Source: Acheta domesticus
Lineage: Eukaryota > Arthropoda > Insecta > Orthoptera > Gryllidae
Direction of reading: 5' to 3'
DNA length: 64,000 bases
Assembly: GCA_031308135.1 (NCBI GenBank)
Contig: JAHLJT010008446.1
Coordinates: 161,715,504 to 161,779,503 of the forward strand
Part shown: positions 45,577 through 57,649 of the stretch, piece by piece
How positions within the stretch are numbered: the first letter of the stretch is position 1
Layout: the number at the start of each line of letters is the position of its first letter
The notes under the pieces: generated by a model
Told to the model about the DNA's origin: nothing
Seen by the model: the letters and a program-made list of their open reading frames with translations, nothing else
The model's database searches: none
Position numbers and translations under genes: made by a program

Positions 45577-48403
45577 GAGCCATTCCACGTCAAATCGCAC
45601 AAGAGTTGACACGACTTTTTTTTAAATGCACGATATTTTTTTTCTTAAATCTGGACATCAAAAAAAGAGACACGTATTCTTTATTTGCCTGAAAATTGAT
45701 TATTTGTGTAGTTATGGCTATATTAAATTTTGGAATTTACAGGTACTTCACAAAATAAGATCAATTATTTCTCCGAATGTACCAAATATAAAAATTCTGG
45801 TTTGCGTCATTTAATACTTTGAAATGTGTATTTTTGCCTCTGTCAATGAATTTTTCGAAAAATATTTTTTTCATTTTAAAAAATGTATTTTTCAAAAAAA
45901 GTAAACATTTCTATATAACCTCGATGAGATAAAAATTTGAAAAAAATATAGGCGTGTTTCTTGTTCAATTTTCTATAAAATACAATAAGAAAAAAGTGGG
46001 CACTTCACACACACAGTTCTAAGAAAATCAATTGTAAGTGTGAGGGCGCGCTCTGCCTACCCATGCACTAAACGAATTGTGTTCGGCCAGTCTTTGATGC
46101 AAGTGCTGAAGAACTAAAAAAAGTATGACCGTCTGCCTGATAAGGATTTCAAGAGTTATTAGTATTTCAGATGTTCACTCTGCCCCCAGAATGTATGACA
46201 CTGTGTCATACATATTTTTGTGGGTAACATCGTGGGTGACTTGTGGGTCATCTAAGTTCTTATGGGTGAGAGCGAAACGAATTTATATATATGAGCCATT
46301 CCACGTCAAATCGCACTCGAATTGACAGGACTATTTTTAAAAAAATGACACGAATATATAGCATTTATTCTGGACATCAAAAAAAGAGGCACGTGTTTCT
46401 CTATTTACCTGAAAATTATTTATTTGTGTAGTTTTGTCTATATTAAATTTTGAAATTTACGCGCACTTTGCAAAATATGATTAATCGACACTCTCAATGT
46501 ACTTAACATAAAAATTACTGTTTTGTTTTGTTTAATTTTTTGATAGGTGTATTTTATTCATCTGTAAATTACTTTCTCAAAAATAAATATTTCATTAAAA
46601 AATTGTAATTATATTAAAAAACGAAAATTTCTTTATGAACTCTATCTGATTAAAATTTGAAAAAATAGGCATATTTCTTGTTCAGTTTTCTACAAAACAT
46701 AACAAGAAAAAAGTTTGCGTCCTAGGAACGGGGTGCCATCCTGACCTTCCTCGTGATATACAATTGACCACTTGTCAAGGGACATGGTAAAATTTTCTCA
46801 ACATTAGTCGCAATACGCAATACTTATGAAGACAAGAGTGCTAGTATTTGTTCTGTGAATCGTATGTACATTGTGCAACATCAGTGGCGATCAGTGTATG
46901 AGATAGATGTTTCAAACCATTTAAACTTTCTGATCACGATTTTTAAAAAAGAAAATCTCCAAGACGCGTGAGCCACGATTTGCTGGTGAATTTACAGGAG
47001 TCATTAGATTGGCGAATTTGTGATTCATTTCGGAAGAAAGGAATCGGCTTCCCAAACGGCCTTTTCCTAATGAAGATAGCGTCGAGATCAGTGGCTCCCG
47101 TGGCATTAACGAAAGTAACGGAACGTCCAGTGAAAAAGTGGAAATCAAGGAAGTGACAATTTAAGCTCTTCATATAGTTCGTCAAGTGTCTGCGAAATGA
47201 ATAAAGAGAAGATAAACATGAGTTTAATTGCAATAGGAGAAACCCCCGCCAAGAAAAGAAAATTGGAACAAAATGGCATCCCCATGAGAAATTTTAGAAA
47301 GTACAAAGTGCCAACACAGATACATTTTTTCACATTAAAGATCTTTCGACGTCCATCGAAAAATCAGACAAACATAGTAATTTAACAAATCAGACAAACA
47401 TAGTAATTTATTTAGTAACTTAACGATTACTTTCACTCCACAGATGACATCACGTTGAAAATTTAAATTGACAATTTTTGAAAGTTGGACATACAATAAA
47501 ATTAAACGACTTTTTGCAGCAACCGAACGCATGATAAAAGTGTCTAAAACATTGGCCGAAGAAAATGGAATTTTGTCCAGAACTGAAGTAAATTCGGTAA
47601 GGCATTAAATCTGTGCATTGTGACGAAAGTTCAGGAATTCTATGGTATGCAAGTATTTGTATTTAAAGTGAGTAGTGAGGGACCAGAAAATTTCAAAATG
47701 TCAGTCAAAACCCGAGTCAAGAATCCGTCATTTAATTATTTATACATTTATTAATTATTTATAAATATATTAATATTATATATATTAATACACATAAATA
47801 TTATTATTTATAAATTCAATCATGAAATTTCACCACCTCAAGAAGTACTTAAATTACTGCTTCATCCAAAGAAACCGACGACCAGTAACGCAAACAACGT
47901 GTCTATTGCAGCAATATATTACACACCGGTTCGTAAAATATTAATATCTTTTAAAGTTACTGAGATCCCATTTTGATTTTTTCTGGACTTATTATCAATA
48001 CTTTAGTGCGTTTATAAATATTTTTTAAAAATTTTTAGCTCAACGAGTTTACAAAAATATTCAATTTTCAATATTTCAGTTTTTCAAAAAAAAATTGAAA
48101 ATTCAAAAAATTAAATATTTTGCAAAAGATTAAAAATTAAACATGTTTTTAAGTTTCGAATGTAATTTTAACGGAATTTCTATAATTGGTGTATTCAAAT
48201 ATATGATATTTTAAGTTAGTGATGCGCGTCATTTTTAGCAAATTTCATTATACAATATTTCCGAAAATAATAAACTTAGAAAAAATAAAAATACACCTGT
48301 TCACTTATTTGATCCATATAACAAATAGAAAAAATTAGAAAATAAATAAAAATATGAAGGTCAAATTTTGGTCTTTTTTGTGCGATTTGACGTGGAATGG
48401 CTC
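45577..48403 (+). mobile_element. TIR DNA element of uncertain superfamily
   Basis: 24-bp perfect inverted ends GAGCCATTCCACGTCAAATC... (45577-45600 and 48380-48403), flanked by TATG on both sides (45573-45576; 48404-48407). A third copy of the terminus starts at 46293 and opens a ~440-bp direct repeat of the left end (45577-46010 versus 46293-46730), so the left arm is duplicated. Coding fragments lie at about 46960-47640. A perfect 10-bp inverted repeat TGTATGACAC/GTGTCATACA lies at 46192-46212. I do not recognise the superfamily from the ends. Confidence 0.7.
46960..47640 (+). pseudogene. decayed protein of a TIR element, function unknown
   Basis: Fragments in shifting frames: WRICDSFRKKGIGFPNG (about 47007), INMSLIAIGETPAKKRKLEQ (47212), KIKRLFAATERMIKVSKTLAEENGILS split around 47500-47580. 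SLxAIGETPxxKRKL followed by a basic region recalls a protein type recurrent in arthropod repeats, but this is from memory and I cannot name the family or its role. Location between the inverted ends suggests a transposase or accessory protein of the element. Stops are frequent and no frame exceeds about 62 codons. Confidence 0.35.
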
Positions 48404-48599
48404 TATGCTCTGACGTAGGTCAGGGCTTGGTGGTTGAAGACTGCTATTTATGTTAAAAAATCAATAGCACGACTTTAGATCGATTCACTACACTTTTGAT
48501 GTTTAATTAATTTGTTGGAACACAAACTTTAAAGTCACTGATACTGCACTGCTTCAAGTTGAAACGCTCTGAGCTGTGCGGAGCACGATGTGTATACTG

Positions 48600-48845
48600 C
48601 AATTTTTCTAAGAGCGACCCTCAAGGTCACTCAAATCCCATCTTCGCGATGGAATATGTCACGGCATTTCCCGTCTTTCTGAGTCGTTTCGCTAGATTTC
48701 GCACGATCGCGATCGTATGAAGTAGTGCTTGCGATCATGCGACTTCTACCGGCAAGACCGAGAAAAGACGCGAAATGCCGTGACATATTCCATCGCGAAG
48801 ATGGGATTTGAGTGACCTTGAGGGTCGCTCTTAGAAAAATCGCAT
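48600..48845. mobile_element. foldback element with perfect 69-bp arms
   Basis: ATTTTTCTAAGAGCGACCCT... (48602-48670) is the exact reverse complement of 48772-48840, around a 101-bp centre that itself has partial symmetry. TATACTG flanks both sides (48593-48599; 48846-48852), a likely 7-bp duplication. It lies in the leader of the Jockey-type element. No coding sequence. The absence of any arm mismatch suggests recent insertion or gene conversion between the arms. Confidence 0.8.
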
Positions 48846-48885
48846 TATACTGGTTGCTGGCTCAGTGCGGAATGTCTTTTAGGTG

Positions 48886-49820
48886 TGAAGACAAGTTTCA
48901 ACGCCGAGGTCGCGGGCAGTCTTCGAGGAGGTGTCGCCGGCCGACTAGTCGCGTCGACACCGTTATCAAGCTCTGCGCGGCGAGCCAGCGCACTCCCGAC
49001 CGCAGACAAGGTTATTGGAGGAGAGGATCGGCTGCCAGCGTGGGATTTTGGGGATGACTACGCAAAGAAGGCCGCGTCAGTGAGGTCATTCCGCCAATTC
49101 CCAATGCAAAAGCTTGAGTAGCCGTGTAGGCGAAAGCAGGAATCATAAAGAATAATGCAAATTAAGTTAATAAAAAAGTGAAACCAGGAAAGCGAATTTG
49201 TAACATTTGTAAATGCTTCAATGTCACAGAGGAATAAGCCAACTGAGAGGATTGTGTCATACATTGTAATTATTCAAGATTGTGTCTCTCAATAAGTGGA
49301 AATTATGATGAGTTCATAAAAATGAGTATTTACCATTAAAGGGGTTAATCTTAGACCTAGGTTATTAAGACTAGATTCTTTGGAAGTTGCTCCAGCTACC
49401 AGCACCTGATCAAGCAGAATCGTTTTTGTTTTAGAATCATTATTTATTTGGCTGGGACGTCCACTTCTAGTGTCATTTGTGAGCACGTGATTCGTGTCTC
49501 ACTTATATCCAAACATTTCATTGTTACATCATTTGCTTTTGGAAAGAATATATGATTTTTATGTCCCAGAATTTCAACTTTTGATCTTGTCATTTTGCCC
49601 TGAACTTGCCTACGTTTCATCAAGGCCGTATTTCCAAACAGACTACCTGGAATAGAAGTGAACTAAACCGACACGACAGGTCTAAGTACGGATCGGCGGT
49701 GAACCGTCGGGCGCTTAAGGTAACACCCACGCTGAGCTGTGCTCACTTAGGGTTAACGACACCTGATCGCAAAAGTTGCTGAATGCCCGGCGCGCCGCGG
49801 GAATTTCGACGCGTTCCGTT
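48886..49820. other. no gene recognised
   Basis: GC-richer to about 49100, then AT-rich. Short open frames have no family resemblance. Confidence 0.5.
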
Positions 49821-50550
49821 GGAATACGGAGTAATACACGTAGTATAGGGAAAGTTATGGAATGTTGCGGAAAATCGATTTCGAGATTTCAACAGAAATA
49901 CCCCTGTTGGAGTCCCGATAAAGAAGTCTGTCTGTCCGTAAACACCACTAGCGCCTAAACCATACGTATGATTTCTTCCAAAATGGATATTTCCAGGCCG
50001 ATCTGGCTCGACACAAGGTGCTGCGATTTTGAAAACCATTCTTCAAAATTTATAGGTACTTTACATGAAGGGGCCGGAATTTTCAATCTTTTCTCAAAAT
50101 CTGCTCTATTTTCTTTTAAATTTCTTGTAAGAATGTTGTCTAATAGACAGTTCGCTGTGAATGCTAGCTCAGAATTCCGCATTTTCAGAAACACTCGAAC
50201 ACCATTTTCTCATAAATGGTTCCAAATGTTTCTTCAAACTTTTCCAACGGATAGTGCTGATTTAATAGAATAATAATTATTTTAATTTTAATAGAACAGA
50301 AAATTCATTTTGAGGTATTTGTTTGTTTTCTCAATAATTACACAAATGTAGTTTTTTTGAACGATGTCGCAATTTGTTAATATGCACATTTCCAGCAATT
50401 TGTAAATACTATTGTATTTGCGAGTTAATGTACTTCAAAACTTTGAAGTGACTTTGAGTGAAAGTTTACGAAAACTGAAAAATTGTATGTGAAAAGAGCT
50501 TCATATTTCAAATTTACAGTAGCGCCGAAACGCCATTTTCTTAAAAAGAG

Positions 50551-51993
50551 TGTTCACGCAAGCAATAATATAGCCATAACCAATATGTCTGATACATCTG
50601 ACAGCCTGAGTAGCAGCTGTACAAACTATATCTGTGTTATGTATTTAAAAGCGATCCTGGTGGCTGAGATCCACACTATGTGAGCTCAGCCTTACATCTG
50701 CAAGATACCCACAATGCACTTTGGCCTCCCTCTTGCAGAGAGGACGCTATCGCGTCCACTTTTACTTTGGTGTGCTGTTGGTGTGGATCGTTGGCGGCCA
50801 TGCAGGTGCATTGCACTGCTAGCGAGATGTTTGCTGAGCGCTGCCATGTGGCCGTGTGATGTGATGGCCTCATGCAACTTGATCCTTTTACATCACTGTG
50901 AATTGTCTGTATGCACTTAAGGCTGTTTGAGGGGATTGTTCCCTCTTTACAGCTAACGACGGTGGACAGGCGCCGCGTGTGTGCGGGATGACTGCAGAAC
51001 CCCGCCATGTGGCCGCGTGGTGTGATGGCCAACTTGGTTCTTTTTACACCACTGTGAATTGTCGTGTGTGTGCACTTAAGGTTGGTTTGAAGGGATTGTT
51101 CCCTCTCCATAGCGCACGACTGTGGACAGGCGCCGCGAGTGTGCGGGATGTTTGCAGAACCCCACTATGTGGCCGCGTGGTGTGATGGCCTCCTGCAGCA
51201 TATTCTATGATAATTTGAAACTTGTATGAAGAACAATTCTCGCACTGATACAGTGGAGGTATTAGCAACCTATGTTTTGTACTGGAGAAAACCTTTCCTG
51301 TGATGTAAAGATTTATTCAATTATTTGAGTTCTTGCCATCAAGCATGATATTTTGTTTATTATGTGATATATGTTTATTAATTGTGATAAGGTTAAGTAT
51401 GAATGTAACCAAGTCATACATGTGTTCCAGAGATTTGTTCAATCATATGCGTTATTTGACATCAAGCATGATATTTGTATGTTATTAATTGAGGAGGAAA
51501 CGGTTTGTTCACTATATGCTATCGCCACATCATGAAAGATGTTCATACGTTTGCTTCAAAGGTATACAACACAGTCTAGATACGGCTGTTGTCTCATCTG
51601 GGACCAATATGCATCGTGTGTGTGCATTTAAGGCTGGTGTTTCCTAAATTGTTTACTGGTACTACATTTATGTTTGTTTTTTCTTTTTCTTTCTTAATAG
51701 CTTGTTTAATTAAAACTTTATGCTCTTTCAAAGGATAATTTTAGGATACTGTATAATGTTTTATTGAAAATTCTATATGATCTGTTATATTGAAGGGTTT
51801 ATTGAAAATTATAATTGTAAGTTTATGATAATACAACGTTAAATATTTACTCAACAACGTGTTTGAGCACTCTTTTATATTCCTTTGTTTTCCTGGCATA
51901 AGAGCTCCTAGTAGTTTAGTGTCCTGAGTGTCGTAGGTTTGTTGAGGGTTCACTTCTTTAATTTTGTCCACTGCTCATTAGTGGCCCCCAACA
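50551..51993. mobile_element. solo LTR of a retrotransposon (1443 bp)
   Basis: Starts TGTTCACGCAAGC and ends GGCCCCCAACA, flanked by an exact 5-bp duplication AAGAG (50546-50550; 51994-51998). Other X copies read through the site without it. A 5-bp duplication is usual for BEL/Pao, Copia and some Gypsy elements. It contains a ~160-bp tandem repeat. No internal retroviral genes are present, so it is a solo LTR. Confidence 0.75.
50848..51200. repeat. ~160-bp tandem repeat inside the solo LTR
   Basis: The landmark GTGATGGCC occurs at 50861, 51022 and 51182 (spacing 161 and 160). Each unit includes CACTGTGAATTGTC, GCACTTAAGG, GGGATTGTTCCCTC and GTGGACAGGCGCCGCG. Two full units and part of a third are present; a further partial match (GTGTGCATTTAAGGCTGGT) is near 51618. 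Confidence 0.85.
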
Positions 51994-52248
51994 AAGAGCT
52001 TCCAAAGTTTTCAAAGAAAATTGCCATTTAGGACGAGATTTTACTATTCTTGAATATTCTTAAAATAATATTTCCGTTTTACTACTAGGAAAACTAAAAA
52101 TTTAGAAAATATGAAAAAAAATACTTTGAGCGGTGATTTGGGCGGCGATTTGGGCTGGCAAAAGTATGTGTCAAGTCCTAATAGTTAGTCCCGACCAAAG
52201 AAAATAGAAAACTGACACGGGAATGTCTGTGCCATTCTACAGCTCTAG

Positions 52249-53334
52249 TTAATGTTTAAAACATCAGTGAATTTGTGCAGGAAAAGGAGGTAAGCAAAGT
52301 AAGGGCGTGGTGGAAAGTAAACAAACAAACAGCGGAAGTGATGCTGCGCCGCATCTCAAGCTGCAATCGGTGCTCGGGAGACACGATTCCCCCTCCTCTG
52401 CGAAGGGGCGCGAGTGCGTGGGGACGGGGAATGGGAACTGCCAAGCGTCATGGGAGACGCAGACATTGGATAACTAGCTCCCCCCCAAAAAAAGAAACGA
52501 GGGTAAAATGAAGGAGCTCATAATCTGAATTTTATAATACTATAATTTTTCATACCCTTGAATATAATAAACCTGCAGACTTCGTAATTCTCCCTCATCT
52601 TCAACAAAATTACACATTTTTTATCATCCCATTGTAGCCGAATCTCACAAAAATGGCAGAAGATTTAGCAGAAAGATTATTAAAAGCAATTGCTCGTAAT
52701 GCGTAATATATTTTCGTGAAAAAAGGAAGAAATAAAATCCGAGATGCGCTCCTTAGATGATTGCTGAGGAACCTCGGGTGTTAGTTCATTACTAACAGCA
52801 AACGTCTCCCGGTGTTCTCGCTTGCATTGTTTTCTCATAATCCACATTATTTTCCTTCCGAGAGTCGCGGTTGCCACAACAGGCGCTCCGCCTCCCGTGC
52901 CGTCTCTTCCAATGCCGTCAACTCTGCAGCCGCTCCCGCTCCTAGCGCGGTGTAGTGTTGCGTCGGAGTTCTGAGGAGCCCATTGTGCCAGAGAAATGAA
53001 TGGGGGAAAGCGAAGGGAGAGGAGGGGGAAAGAAATGACTGGAGCAGTGTAGAAGTGAATGGAAGTGGGGGAGTTCCTTAGCTGGTGGTTTTAAGAAAGG
53101 GTGCATTTGTTCTCTCAAAGTTGTGCAGAAAGTTGCAGTATAGGTTTTTGGTGTTGAGAGAAAGGGCTTTAAAATGAAGAAGGTATTGTATTTAGGTCTC
53201 ATTATTTATCACATGTATATTTGCATTGTCTCTGTATTTTATTTCTAATGATATACAAAATGATGGAATTCCATGTGAAACCGAACCGACGCAAAACCTG
53301 AGAAGGTATAAAATATGTATTTTTTATTTTCTCA
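52249..53334. other. no gene recognised
   Basis: Balanced to GC-rich. A 17-codon frame at 52653-52706 (MAEDLAERLLKAIARNA) begins in a good initiation context (cacaaaATGG) but stops at once. A moderately GC-rich stretch follows (52860-52980). Possibly host-derived, unproven. Confidence 0.4.
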
Positions 53335-54560
53335 CACTTTCTTCGTAAGAAGAGAACGTTATCTATTCATGCGACGAAACGGCGAATTTTCTGCAGAAAA
53401 AAATGTATTGATGGGTACTGTTAACAAAACAATGGAAACCACCTATTGCGGTTTATAGTACTCGTAAATTACTTCCTCTAACATAAGGTGTAGCCTGAAC
53501 CCATGTTTTGGGGGCCCTTAATACCGGAAAATCAATTGATAGGTAAGCGTGTCAGTCTGCCTGTGGTGAACGCAAGTGCCTAAACCATTCAGATAATTTT
53601 CTCCAAAATGATATTGCCCGACTGATTTAAACGAATTCATGGCTTTGACGAATTTCATGGATTTTCAAGCGCATATTTAGATTTTTTGGGTACTTTACAT
53701 GAAGGCTCAAAAACATTCTCTATATTTTCTGAAAAATGCCAGCGAATTTTTTATTAATTTTTTTTCGTATGTATGTTTCGATAAAAATATGGTTTCAATT
53801 TCGATTCTTTGTGTTTTCGAAAATTGCAAAACGTTAACACTTCAACACAAGAAAATTGAGGATAGAGAAGTCAGAACTTACATTTCGTGTGTCCTTGATA
53901 CCGAAAACTTAACTTTCGGAAAAATGTCTGTCTGTCGGTAATCAACATTAACGCCTTGACTCTTCAGAATATTTTCTTCAAATTCATATTAACCGATCGA
54001 TCTGTCCGAACTCACCCTGCGAATTTGAAACGGAAATTTTGTTTTGAGTGACACCTTGAACGAAGCTTCAATAACATGTTCGAAATTTTCTCAAAAATGG
54101 CTGGATATTTGGATTATTTTCTCTTGTAGAGCAAAGTACGTTTATATAAAGGCGCAGAATTCATTTTCATTTATATCTGTACATTTTTAAAACAATATGG
54201 TAAACGTTCAAATATTTTCGACTTCTTCCTACAACTACAATTTTTATAATACTAATTTCTTTTAATGAAATGTATTTTTAAAATACATATCTTTAGATAA
54301 AGTCACGTAGAATTTTCCAGAAATGTGGGTAGTTTTTTTGGTTATTTTCCTTAAATATATGCTATATTAAAAACCCGGTGTTTTCATAAACGGCTCCAAG
54401 TCCTTTAAATTTCATTCTCATACAGAGCAAGGGATGCTTATAGAAATTATGCAGGACCGATTTTCCGTAAACTCACTGTATTTGCAGAACTACAATATTA
54501 ATAATATAAATTTTTTCGAAAATCGAAAAAATGTTTGTGAGTGGGAAGTTTTGTCGAAGT
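53335..54560 (+). mobile_element. repeat X, decayed plus-strand copy
   Basis: Starts with half of the palindromic head (CTTTCTTCGTAAGAAGAGAAC, 53337) and has the X-type sequence ATCTATTCATGCGACGAAACGG, and the motif GTCTGTCTGTCGGTAATCAAC (53924). The block CATAAACGGCTCC recurs near 54388. The tail is not recognised, so the right limit is approximate. Confidence 0.5.
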
Positions 54561-56477
54561 AATTATGTTCAAATATCAGTGTTTACTAAATTAAACATTT
54601 TTGCAACAATTAAACTTGGTATTTAGTAATAATTTTGCATCTCTTGTCAAAATTGTTATTTTGCAATATTCACCTCAGAGACAATTTGAGGACCCTGCCG
54701 GGTTGCATAATGCACATTTCGAAATTGTTTATAAAATTGTTAATTGTTGCAAAATTGTTAATTCGCAGTTTTTAGTTCTGGGACATCAGGGGACCCTTCC
54801 AACTTCAGAATTTCAAAACTTGGAAATTGTTAATAAATTTGCAAAATTTGCAAAAATTTTTTATTTATTTTCTAAACTGCCTTTAAACAAGATGCAAAAT
54901 TCCGCAATCCGATCGGAGCTATCGCCTTTCGTTTTTGAGATATGTAATTGTTTATAAGAAATTAGCATGTCATAACTCTCATTTGGGGGGGGATTCAATC
55001 TTTTCGCAGTTCCCTCACAAATCTACCCTTCAAGCCGTTTTGCAAACGCAACGTGCATTTAGCGGCACTCGTTTTCCATCCGACCGTGACAGCACAATGC
55101 CATTTGAAACTACCTTCAGAATGCTTATCTGTGCTTATCGAGTCAAAATCACGGTAACTTGAGTGTTTACAAATGTCCTCTAAACATATAAAGGTCATCT
55201 TATGAGAACGCACAAATTCTCTGAACATATGAAAGAATCAGTCATTTCAACGACGAACCCACTTCTTTATATTAGTAATAACATCCCAATTTTGTGAATT
55301 TATTGTGTTTTTTAAATGCGTCCCGTGTCTCTGAAAAGCAAACATCATTATCATTTAAACTAATTATTACCATTCTTAGGATCAATAAGTTTCTTTTCAA
55401 ATTTTGTTGCGCCTTTGTGACGCGTCTACAAGACCTTGTGGGGGTATTGAACGCTTGATATAATCCTCCTTGAAATTCTTTTTTAATGTTGTCAGTGATC
55501 GTCAGCCATTTATTTTTATCCCTTCGTCCAGAGGCATGTTCACATTTCCTTTTAATCGTTTGTAGAAAAAAAATTAAGTTGGTATTATTAGCAACGGAAT
55601 TGTAGCATTTTATTGAATTTGGAAGGACTGCTTGAATATTTTGTTGTTGTTTTTAACAAAATGTAGCTACCAGAATTTGACGCTATGAAGAGTAAACGAA
55701 AAATGAAACAAATATCAACAATTAAACTATCATCAATATTCGTGCTAAATGTTATGAATATACGAAAATAAATGGACGTTCTAAACTAACACGTGTATGT
55801 AAAGTAATTCGCAAACAAAATGTATAGAAACGAAGTAAAAACAATACCATTCACAGTATTGAAGCATACACAAATATAATGAAAGTACTTAACGAAAAAG
55901 AACGAATACCACACATTTCAAAGTAAAGCAGAGCATTCCGTGTCGTACATTCTTGTATTTACTCATCAGTGAACAAAGAAGAAATAAAACATGAACGTGA
56001 ATCTTAGGGCCACTTTGTTCGTAACATATATAAAGTGCGATATTGGGTAATCATGAAACCTCTCTCTCTCTCTCTCTCACATTATAGACTTAGAACCACA
56101 AAAAAGCAACAAAGGAATTTAAGAACTTGACAAATTTTAGAATGCAATCTCAAATTTGAACTACCACGTAAACAGAAAACACTAGTTCAATACCATCGGT
56201 GTCAAAAATAAGGTCCTAAGAGAGCCTACTGCAAGGCAACGCAAATTTATGCGTAAAATACGGCTTTTAGTATTTAACAAATGAGTGTCGGAAAGATATA
56301 AAAAACAGACGGCTACATGCGTGCTGAGTTCACGAAACCACCCACCTAATTAAAAAGAAAAATAATGTTAATAATGCTTCTCGAAAAGAAAAATAATGTT
56401 TGTTTTAACAAAACAATGATATATAATGAAATAGTTTACGTTTGTATTGTATACATTTAAAAAAATATTTAATTCGT
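54561..56477. other. no gene recognised
   Basis: 54600-54900 is rich in AAATTGTTAAT and AATTTGCAAAA variants (low complexity). A CT microsatellite lies at 56062-56078. No protein resemblance. Confidence 0.5.
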
Positions 56478-56935
56478 CTGTAACAAGTAATGTACTTCAA
56501 CTTCCGGGTCAATGACCCCCATCTCGATCAGGTTTTTGTCCAGTTTCCCTGATCCATTGAGCAAATGCTGAGATGGCCCCTTGTTTTGCTTCTGGACGTA
56601 AATGTAGCTTCACAGTGCGGACGTTTTCTTGAGCACTCCTTTTTCTTGTAATGGTAGGAGTAGAATTGATATTCATTACTATTTTCTTTGCAATGCAGAA
56701 AAATCAAATCAGTTCATTCACCGTTGAAATTGATTTTCTATAACTGGGGAACAAACATTTTTCAAATTTTTATTTTTTAAAATAATTATTTTCTAAATTA
56801 TTTTTACTAGTTTTTCAAATGTTGCTCTTTTTTTGTGCCTCAAGAAAATATGTGCAGATAAACTCTTTCCTCACACGTCATATACAGATTTTTACTGTTT
56901 TTGACCAAATAAATAAGTAAATAAATAAATTAGAA
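56478..56935 (+). mobile_element. 5'-truncated LINE, 3' UTR only
   Basis: Matches the 3' UTR of the LINE at 5062-7826: CCCCCATCTCGATCAGGTTTT (56515 versus 7380, in part), CAGTTTCCCTGATCC, ATGCTGAGATGG and CTTGTTTTGCTTCTGGAC, ending in the same TAAA repeat tail (56906-56930). The coding part is absent. It shows that the family has transposed more than once here. Confidence 0.8.
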
Positions 56936-57354
56936 AGGTTGTCAGGCACACCAAAATTATATAAATAAACGACACAGAAAAGAAAGAAATATCCCCACCG
57001 TTAAAAAATCACTAAAAAGTCTGCGTTACTACAGAATGTCCTCCCCTCCTTTCTCCCTCTATTCAAATAATACATTTTTTCAACTCAAAAAATTCCCCAT
57101 AGTTAAATAAACTCACCCATTCACAGAAAAATACCATTTATTGACCACCTGCTTACGTATCCAGTAATCTATTAGACCCCCCCCTCATATAATCTTTCTA
57201 CCCATCAGAAATAGACATGTGCAAAGTAATTGAAAATTCCTACCAAACATTATTAAACATTATAGAACAACAATTCGAACTAACTGAATCTCTGCTAAAT
57301 AAGTTAACTTCATTAACATCGCAAGTGCAGTAATGGGGCTGACAAATAAAATTG
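56936..57354. other. no gene recognised
   Basis: AT-rich spacer between a LINE tail and the left end of a TIR element. Confidence 0.5.
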
Positions 57355-57649
57355 TGTGGCTATTAGGTAAACCTCATTAACTCCACTTTTACGTTATTCG
57401 AGAAAATCAGGTTTTAAATTTGATAACACTGATTTGGGATATAGAAATAATGCTTCGTTGTGCGATTCTTTTTTTAAGGGTTAAGAAATATCTAAAAAAA
57501 ACTAGTTTTTAGCAATATTTGCCCATCCCTTCCGCCCGCGGTAAAGGTGGAAATTGACTGGATTGGGTTGGAGGTAATGAGTTTTTCCTGGTACCCGGGG
57601 GGAGTTAATTAGTTTTTCCTGTTCTGCTTCACTTTTATCGACTTATTTA

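Larger units (their letters stand above)
39950..48874 (-). mobile_element. Jockey-type non-LTR retrotransposon with four nested elements
   Basis: Flanked by TCTTTCAGGTG (39939-39949) and TCTTTTAGGTG (48875-48885), an 11-bp duplication with one difference. On the minus strand it begins CATTCCGCACTGAGCCAGC and ends in a TAAA/A tail (39950-39966). Order: 5' leader, ORF1 with zinc knuckles, ORF2 with endonuclease and RT, short 3' UTR, the Jockey layout. Nested in it are a foldback (48600-48845) and a TIR element (45577-48403) in or beside the leader, and a hAT element (42922-44990), which holds another hAT (43829-44605), in ORF1. Without these it is about 3.8 kb, short by roughly the RT core, which is deleted near 40530. 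Confidence 0.8.
49821..52248 (+). mobile_element. repeat X, plus-strand copy split by a solo LTR
   Basis: Begins with a decayed palindromic head (AATACGGAGTAATACACGTAGTATAGGG, 49822) and ends GTGCCATTCTACAGCTCTAG (52248), a variant of the X tail. The ~300-bp blocks are recognisable near 50210 (TCATAAATGGTTCC) and 50540. The middle is interrupted by the LTR at 50551-51993, after which GCTTCCAAAGTTTTCAAAG resumes the X sequence. No coding sequence. Confidence 0.65.

Noticed and set aside
46293..48403. A separate element starting at the internal terminus
   Set aside because: The flanks of 46293 (ATAT) do not match TATG at the right end, whereas those of 45577 do, so the internal terminus is treated as a duplication.
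54601..54957. 118-codon frame
   Set aside because: It lies in repeated AAATTGTTAAT-type low-complexity sequence.
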